DNA from: Leptobrachium leishanense
Lineage: Eukaryota; Chordata; Amphibia; Anura; Megophryidae
Assembly (NCBI GenBank): GCA_009667805.1
Contig: CM019067.1
Coordinates: forward strand, 162,769,049 to 162,833,048
Direction of reading: 5' to 3'
Length of the DNA: 64,000 nt
This document shows, piece by piece, positions 57,740 to 64,000 of this stretch. Numbering within the stretch: position 1 is the stretch's first letter; every line of letters begins with the position of its first letter. The translations under genes were made by a program, and so were the position numbers. Under the pieces are notes generated by a model. That model had not been told where the DNA came from, did no database searches, and was given only the letters and a program-made list of their open reading frames with translations.

Positions 57740-58059
57740 CATTTACAGTGTATAAAATAATTTTTCCACATTTTCTTATCCAAACCATTGTGGAGATATA
57801 TTTTATGGGTACTCTTGTTAAAAAAAGGAAATGGGAACCTGTTACTGTATTTATCTAAGATATTGCACAATTTTAACCACAACTGAATAAACAAAGTTAT
57901 TGCTTGCATTTTGGAGTATTGTGTTTTATAAGTAATATGGCTACATATAAACAATTGACCCCACTCCCATTGTGGGAAATGAGAAGGTGAGTAATGGCAG
58001 TGGTATTGTTCATTTTGTATGTGACAAATAGACAATGCCATTGCTTTGAAACAAAATAT

Positions 58060-58985
58060 AAACTCTCTGGCCACTTTATTAGGTATACCTTGCTAACTGC
58101 CTTAATTCTTTGTGGCATAGATTCAACAAGGTGTTGGAAACATTCCGCAGAGATTTTGGTCTATATTGACATGATAGCATCACACAGTTGATGCAGATTT
58201 GTAGGCTGCTCATCCATGATGCAAATCTCCCATTCCACTACATTCCGAAGGTGCTCTACTTGATTGAGATCTGGTGACTGTGGAGGCCATTGGAGTACAG
58301 TGACCTCACTGTCATGTTCAAAAAAACAGTTTGAGATGATTTGAGCTTTGTGACATGGTGCATTGTCCTGCTGGAAGTAGCCTTCAAAAGATGGGTACAC
58401 TGTGGTCATAAAAGAATGGACATGGTCAGCAACAATACACAGGTAGGACATAATGTTTAAGCAATGTTAATCTGGTACTAAGGGGCCCAAAGTGTGCCAA
58501 GAAGATATCCCCCACACCATTACACCACCACCACCAGCCTGAACCATTGATACAAGACAGGATGGAGCAATGCTTTCATGTTATTTATGCAAAATTCTGA
58601 CCCTACCATATGAAAGTCGCAGTTGAAATCGAGACTCATCAGACCAGGCAAAGTCTTTCCAATCTTCTACTGTCCAATTTTGTTGAGCCTGTGCAAATTA
58701 TAGCCTCAGTTTCATGTTCTTAGCTGACAGGAGTGACACTCAAAGTTTGACGTGTCATGCATTCAGAGATGGTATTCTGCATACCTTGGTTGTAACGAGT
58801 GGTTATTTGAGTTACTGTTGTCTTTCTATTGAATCCGTCTGCCTATTCTCCTCTGACTTCTGACATCAACATGGCATTTTTGTCCACACAACTGCCGCTC
58901 ACTGGATATTTTCTCTTTTTCGGACCATTCTCTGTAAACCCAAAAGATGGATTTGCGTGACAATCCCTATAGACTAGCAGTTTTG
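58060..58985 (-). pseudogene. Tc1-like transposase remnant
   Basis: The clearest part is the minus frame 58451-58161: YFQQDNAPCHKA contains the second catalytic Asp, and WPPQSPDLNQVEHLRNVVEW corresponds to the third catalytic block, with Glu kept in VEHL. The first Asp block can be seen further upstream as WSDESRFQL-like coding around 58650-58620. Several stops and shifts separate the parts. The edges (CTGGCCACTTTATTAGGTA on the left) belong to a Tc1-type family common in fish and frogs. Inactive. Confidence 0.8.
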
Positions 58986-59229
58986 TAAATACTCAGACCA
59001 GTGCAGCAAAATTGTTCACTTTATAATTGAAATTGAACAATACTGGTGCACGAGACAAGAAAAAACAACAAAATATAAAGTTAAAAAATATTTGTTAAGT
59101 GTTACATCAAACCTGGTCATTTTTAGGACGGTTAGCCATTACCTTGCCTTTCTAACAATGCCAATTGGACCCTGTAGCCCATATGGTTCCAGCGATATGG
59201 GGTCCAAAGGATCCACTTTAGCTTTTCTC

Positions 59230-60720
59230 CAATACTCTGGTGCTAGTCGTGAACTAAAAGAATCTTGAAAGATTAAAACCACAGGTTTGCTTATTTCCAC
59301 ACTTTAGCTCCCTCAGTACTAGTTGGTGAATTCCAACCAGACCTGGGACTTTGTTTACCTGTACTTTCTTGAGTTGTTGCAGTACCTTTTCATGAGTCAC
59401 ATTTTATTAAGTATCAACAATGTGCATGTCTCTTGTCAAACGTTTGTTTTTGATAAATACTAAAGCAAAGTAAGCATTCAAAATGTTTGCCTTTTCTTGA
59501 TCTTCAGTTACTAACACCCCTGTTGTCAGGTTGGGAGTGCGGCGGTGGGTGAAGTAAGGCCATGATGCAGTGATCGTAGGAGTCACACAGGTTGCTGGGT
59601 ACTGAAGGTTTATTAAAGAATAAACAAAACAAGTAGCAATAGATATGAGCACTAGCAGGCAGGCAACAGACTGTATGCAGGTTTCAGGGTTCAGCTTGAA
59701 AACGAGGATTCTTGAGAGTGGGGTACACTTGAAAACGAGGATTCTCGAGAGCGGGGTACACTTGAAAACGAGGATTCTAGAGAGCGGGGTATACTTGAAA
59801 ACGAGGATTCTCGAGAGCGGGGTACACTTGAAAAACGAGGATTCTTGAGAGCGGGGTACCTTGATAGTGAGATTCTCCTTGGGAGCAGGGTTCCACTTCG
59901 GAGTATCACTGGAGGGATTCAGGTACAATGGTAGGGAGCTTCAGGGACAGGTCTGGTTGTCTGCACTTCCAGGAACATGCATGTTGAAGCCCTGATGGAA
60001 GGGTGAATCCCTCTTTTAAGCAGGCTTTATTTAGGTGAAATAGCATACACCTGTAGATACCACAACAGAAGATTAACAGCCAGGTAGGGGAATCTAACCT
60101 TCATACAAACATAGGCGGTGAATAAGGGTTTGCCAGGGATTAGGTGCGGGCACAGGCTTGATTCTTGACACCTGTCTATGATTTCAGTCAACCTGCACTT
60201 TCAGTTTGTATGTTTTTTTAAATTTGTGTAAATAGAAAATCTTTTGGGGTTGGTTTTGCTCTTTATGGCTATCTCTCTTTCATTTTCATCTAATCGCCTT
60301 TTTAGATTTTTTTGGCAACCTTATATGCTTTATAGATAGGATGCCTCAGAATTATTATTTAAAAGATTTGAATGCGATCTTATTTTTAATTTATTGGGTT
60401 ACCTTCCTGCTGAGTCACATTGGTTTCAGTTTGTCTTTTTATATTTCTTACCCAGTGGTATATATTGAGGTGTGTACTTTTCTAGTGTTAGTTTGAAGTT
60501 ATTCCACTTATCCTCTGTGGTTTTCCCATGAACGTTTTTGCCTGACAATGAGATTGAGAGATTCCTCTTAATGAAGTTGACCTTTTTTACAGCTATATGT
60601 TTTAGCATGCTCCCTATGAATTTGTTTTTCTTTTAGTTTATTTCAAAAGATACCATATTGTGGTCACTGTTTCCCACCTGCTCCCTTGGAGCTGCTTGTT
60701 GTAGTCTTTGTAATAAGTTG
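59230..60720 (-). pseudogene. CR1-type LINE ORF2 fragment, split by a solo LTR
   Basis: The minus strand before the LTR (60608-60426) reads WNNFKLTLEKYTPQYIPLGKK, the linker between endonuclease and reverse transcriptase of CR1-type ORF2. After the LTR it continues GVLVTEDQEKANILNAYFALVF, the conserved entry to the RT, and after two stops NVTHEKVLQQLKKVQVNKVPG, matching the next RT block. Catalytic motifs are not reached. Breaks: several stops plus the 647-bp LTR. Confidence 0.75.
59524..60170 (-). repeat. Solo LTR with internal 32-bp tandem repeat
   Basis: Minus strand TGTCAAGAATCAAGCCTGTG to CCCAACCTGACA, flanked by CCTGT at 59519-59523 and 60171-60175. TTTAATAAACC on the minus strand near 59610 supplies AATAAA. 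The internal array (59690-59850, about five units of CTTGAAAACGAGGATTC plus TCGAGAGCGGGGTACA) is in a position similar to the array of the LTR at 47474. Confidence 0.85.
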
Positions 60721-60962
60721 GCTATTTTACAAGTAGGAGTTTAAAAACCAGGCTTTTCCCCTGGAGGTTTGTCTTGACTTGTGTGTGGTTTGTATTTTCT
60801 AAAGGGAGAAAAGTTTTGGTTTTATTTATGTGGGGGGTCCTGACAATTGACTTCACCTGTGTGGCTAAATGAACCTATTCCCAACTCACAGAGCTTGTTC
60901 ACTTAGGACCTGCTTGTAGTGGTCTAGATTATAAGAAGGCTATTTTACAAATGGGAGTTTAA

Positions 60963-61200
60963 CCCCTTAACGCCCAATGACGTACCAGGTACGTCCTACA
61001 AAAAAGGTTGCTTAATGACCAAGGACGTACCTAGTATGTCCTTTAGTAAAGAAAGTGCTGGAAGTGATCAGTATTGCTTCCAGACACTCTGTTGCCTCAG
61101 CATCAAGTCATCCTGCAATAGAGAATTAAGCTGCTGAGCCAGGAAAAATTGCTCCCCAGGAGCACTTTCTTTAGAAATTAAAAAAACCTTTGCACGCAAA
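60963..61200. repeat. TTAA-type repeat fragment with ACGTAC hairpin
   Basis: After TTAA the sequence CCCCTTAACGCCCAATGACG is followed by TACCAGGTACGTCC, then a second related copy AAGGACGTACCTAGTATGTCC. This CCCCTTAACG start is common in amphibian genomes. The right end was not found. Confidence 0.45.
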
Positions 61201-61970
61201 AGACACCTGTGTTCGTAATTTCTGGAATACAGTCATGTACAATAATATGCATGTTAACGAGTGGCGACACAAGAGATCTGTTTTATTAAATATTGAGGGG
61301 TAAGAATAGACACAGATATCAGGATGTTAGTAGAAGGAATCTAATAGTCAAACCATTGTGTAGGTATCAAGCTGGAATGCACAGGGATGTCTAATGGCAT
61401 AACCATATTCAGTCATTACGCTCTGCCATGTGGATGACCCTCATGTTAAATATGACTCAATATATACCAGACACATGATGTAAGATGCACATGCCCTAGA
61501 TAACGTGTTCGTTGCATTGGTCATATCCAGAGGCATACTTAAGGTATTTGGCAACCGAGGCAGATACTTCCTTTTGCGCCTTCCCCCCATCGAGCAAACA
61601 ATTCTCACTAACAGAAGCGCTATCAGTGTCCTTTAAGACAGACTCTATTAGAAAGAGACCCCTCCAGGCACCATTATAGACTACATTAGTGGAGTGTATT
61701 GGAGGGGGTCTCACTAACAGAGGTTCTCTCAATATTTTACACTGTCTTTTAAGAGTATCTCTATTAGAGAGACCTTTTTTAAGAACCATAACCCATTCAA
61801 AATATAAAATAGCCCATGTATCTCCATATATATTGTCTGATATGACATTTGCAGCACACTGCCTACAACTTCTATCACCTCAGTCAGTCCTCCATACACT
61901 AGGGGATCCTGAGAGTGAATGGAGTTGTAGACAGTGTGCTGCAAGTGGCAGAAAACGGTACGGCTGCTTT
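61201..61970. other. No gene recognised; partly repetitive
   Basis: TCTCACTAACAGAGG... and inverted ACTCTATTAGAAAGAGACC-like phrases near 61600-61780 suggest a decayed repeat. A possible palindrome lies around ACTAGGGGATCC (61895). No gene. Confidence 0.4.
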
Positions 61971-61974
61971 GAAG

Positions 61975-62570
61975 CTCCACAGCAATAAAACTCACTGTAA
62001 TATACAGTGTATATGAGTATATCACAGAGCTCCACAGCAATAAAACTTAGGCTCATACCCATTACTGTGAGTTTTATTACTGTTGAGCGCTGTGATACGC
62101 TCATACACACCGCACATTGCCGCATATCACAGAGCTCGACAACAATAAAACTCACAGTAATATGCAGTGTGTATGTGTTCATCACAGAGTTCCACCGCAA
62201 TAAAACTCATAGTAATGTGCAGTGTGTATGTGCGTATCACAGAGCTCCACAGCATTAAAACTCACAGTAATGTGTGCCATGTATGAGCGTATCACAGAGC
62301 TTCACAACAATAAAACTCACAGTAATGTGCAGTGTGTATGAGCGTATCACAGAGCTCCACAGCATTAAAACTCACAGTAATGTGTGCCATGTATGAGCGA
62401 ATCACAGAGCTTCACGACAATAAAACTCACAGTAATGTACAGTGTGTATGAGCGTATCACAGAGCTCCACAACAATAAAACTTACAGCAATGTGTGGTGT
62501 GTATGAGCGTATCACAGAATCCACAGTAAAAAAACTCACAGTAATGTTCAGGGCGTTTCAGCGTATCAAA
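61975..62570. repeat. 55-bp tandem repeat with one inverted unit
   Basis: Units read CACAGAGCTCCACAGCA, TAAAACTCACAGTAATG, and GTGTATGAGCGTAT. About ten copies are direct; the one at about 62049-62115 (CATTACTGTGAGTTTTATTA, CGCTGTGATACGC) is inverted. Frames here are artefacts. Confidence 0.85.
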
Positions 62571-62609
62571 GCAACACAGCAATACAATTTAAAAATTGTA
62601 CATTCTTAA

Positions 62610-63684
62610 CCACTTGAATGCGGAGGATGCGCTCATCCTCGATGTCAGCCGCGCATCCGGGACCGCAGCCGCTGGAATTAGGTGTCATCGCGGCAGCGCG
62701 ATGACACCTAATTCAGGCGCCCCCCGCATGTGCGGAGAAGGCGCCTGAAAGGGAGGGGGGGAGGTCCTTCGGACCTCTCTCCCTCCCGATCGGCGGCTCT
62801 GCGGGGGTTAACCCAGGCATCATTTGGAAGGGCACAGCCTGCCCTTCCAAATGGTGCCTGGCATTAACCCCTGGGGAGCTGGATCGCGAATCGGCGCTGA
62901 AAAGCGCCGGTTCGCGATCCTTTCCCGGAGCTGGCTGACATCTTGGATGTTGGCCAAGCCTCCGGGAACTCCCCCTGAGGACTGGCGTCATCGTGCGTAG
63001 CACGATGACGCCAGTCCTGGACTTAACCCCTAACTGCCACCAACGGTGGAGATAGGGAGTTCCAATGAACTCCCTATCTCCCAATCCGTGGCAGCTAGGG
63101 GTTAAAGTTTGATATGGTTGGATCGGCCAGAGCATGGCCGTTCCAACGATACCAAACACTACATTGAAAAATTTTGTCAAAAAAAAAAAATTAAAAATAA
63201 AAAAAAAAAAAAAAAAAAATTATAAAAAAAAATAAACACTTTTTTTTTCTTTTTTTGGTTTGTTAATGCAGCAATATTGTTCCCATTTCAATTATAATGT
63301 GAACAATGATGCTGCACTAACGATTTTTGTATGCGGTGCGTTTGTTAAAAATAGTGTAATTTTCCCCAAAAAAAAATGTAACGAGACCCCATCTCTAATT
63401 TTTTTAACAAGCGCACCCCATACAAAATATAACCGCAATTGCTCGCATGTTAAAATGTGAAAAAAACCACTTTACACATTGTAAATTATTGAAAATACAT
63501 ATTTTATTGCATTTTTTGTTATAATATACAGACATGACATGACGTATACATATAATAATGACATATTATGAATCTACCGAGTCTGACGGAAAGAACGATA
63601 TATAATATGTCTGGGTCATATACTAAAATAAGCCTTCAAAACACGTTTAAACATGATGAGCAAAACCGGTAAAAATGACCTCAG
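62610..63684. mobile_element. TTAA-flanked hairpin-rich element, copy C, right end lost
   Basis: Starts CCACTTGAATGCGGAGG after TTAA (62606-62609), same orientation as copy A. It contains the GCGATGACACCTAATTC, GGCGTCATCGTGCGTAG and GGCGCTGAAAAGCGCC blocks and the AT-rich right third. It breaks off at GACCTCAG (63684), where another repeat begins. Confidence 0.75.
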
Positions 63685-63945
63685 CCACTGGTGTATCTTG
63701 GCCTAGGCCAACAAGGCCCAGGCCTAGGGCGGCACTTTCCAGGGGGCGGCGGCCCGCTGGGTGGCCCCACCCCTAAAAAAAAAAAAAAATTTTTTTTTTT
63801 TTTGTTTTTTAAATTTTTTTTTTACTTTTGCAAACTATTTTACCAGGAAGGAAACATTGAGATGTCACTAATTTTCAAGTATGTCCTGAGTAGACAAGGC
63901 CTAGGCTTTCACTTTCCAGGGGGCAACAAAAAACCTCACCACTAA
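63685..63945. mobile_element. Repeat starting CACTGGTGTATCTTGG, unclassified
   Basis: A GGCCTAGGCC-rich start (GGCCCAGGCCTAGGGCGGC, TTTCCAGGGGGCGGC) is followed by A and T runs, then a partial echo AAGGCCTAGGC and CTTTCCAGGGGGC near 63895. It has interrupted copy C. I recognise the start as a frog repeat but cannot give a class. Confidence 0.5.
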
Positions 63946-64000
63946 TTGGGTTACTCACAGAGCACCGAAATGACGCCAACATTTTGGTGTTCTGTAGTTC
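63946..64000. repeat. Start of a further GGTTACTC-type repeat, cut by the window end
   Basis: TTGGGTTACTCACAGAGCACC followed by GAAATGACGCC resembles the ends of the CAGGGTTATTCAGAGAG family and the start of the repeat at 21090. The rest lies outside. Confidence 0.45.

Larger units (their letters stand above)
57076..59225. mobile_element. Old TTAA-type element split by two later insertions
   Basis: After TTAA-like TTTAATT, CCATTTCACTCCTGTGTGCTG is followed by the AAGTCATATTTT and ATATCATTATTAT phrases of copies A-C. The same family continues after the solo LTR (57740-58060, with CATTTTCTTATCC and GTACTCTTGTTAAAA) and after the Tc1 remnant (58990-59225, GTTCACTTTATAATTGAAAT). Order of these blocks agrees with copy B. 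It is more diverged than copies A-C. Confidence 0.65.

Overview
This window looks like intergenic DNA from a large, repeat-rich vertebrate genome, most likely a frog. The basis is the mix of repeats: Penelope-like, CR1, L2, L1-like and Gmr1-like retroelements; Tc1, hAT, Harbinger-type and TTAA-type DNA transposons; Helitrons; and two short repeats I recognise as common in anurans. The species cannot be named from the sequence. I found no host protein exon, tRNA or rRNA gene. Nearly every long open frame is either a transposable-element gene or an artefact of a tandem repeat.

Layout. 1-1742: the 5' part of a minus-strand endogenous retrovirus (LTR, tRNA-Leu primer site, start of gag) sitting in a Penelope-like polymerase (1743-3139). 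3148-10034: a hAT-like element carrying a 4.7 kb Helitron with a 19-nt minisatellite and a chain of about eleven long palindromes. 10.0-16.0 kb: mostly unassigned, with an L2 tail, two MITEs and a chromovirus-type LTR. 16996-21001: an ORF2-less L1 (HAL1-like) split by a deleted Gmr1-like LTR element. 21-30 kb: Harbinger-type MITEs, a TTAA element and an L1-like retroposon. 30217-33734: an element with 118-bp inverted repeats, split by hAT copy 2. 35.2-38.5 kb: an L2 LINE with a 694-codon open frame and a 67-bp tandem array at its 5' side. 40049-41667: a Tc1 element whose transposase has one stop. 42.3-44.7 kb: hAT copy 3 and a chromodomain Gypsy remnant. 47474-50117: a solo LTR and Helitron 2. 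50.4-55.8 kb: a TTAA element, MITEs and Helitron 3. 57-60.7 kb: an old TTAA element and a CR1 fragment, both split by later insertions. 62-63.9 kb: a tandem repeat and another TTAA element.

Most useful result: three elements (4585-9267, 48843-50117, 54972-55790, all minus strand) share the same 3' end, a CTGCCC/GGGCAG hairpin, then 9 nt, then CTAG or CTTG, then a host T. All three have a TC 5' end next to a host A, which is the layout of a Helitron. Each carries its own minisatellite beside the hairpin. They explain six overlapping frames of up to 759 codons that are not genes. Nesting and target-site duplications give a relative order of insertion for many elements.
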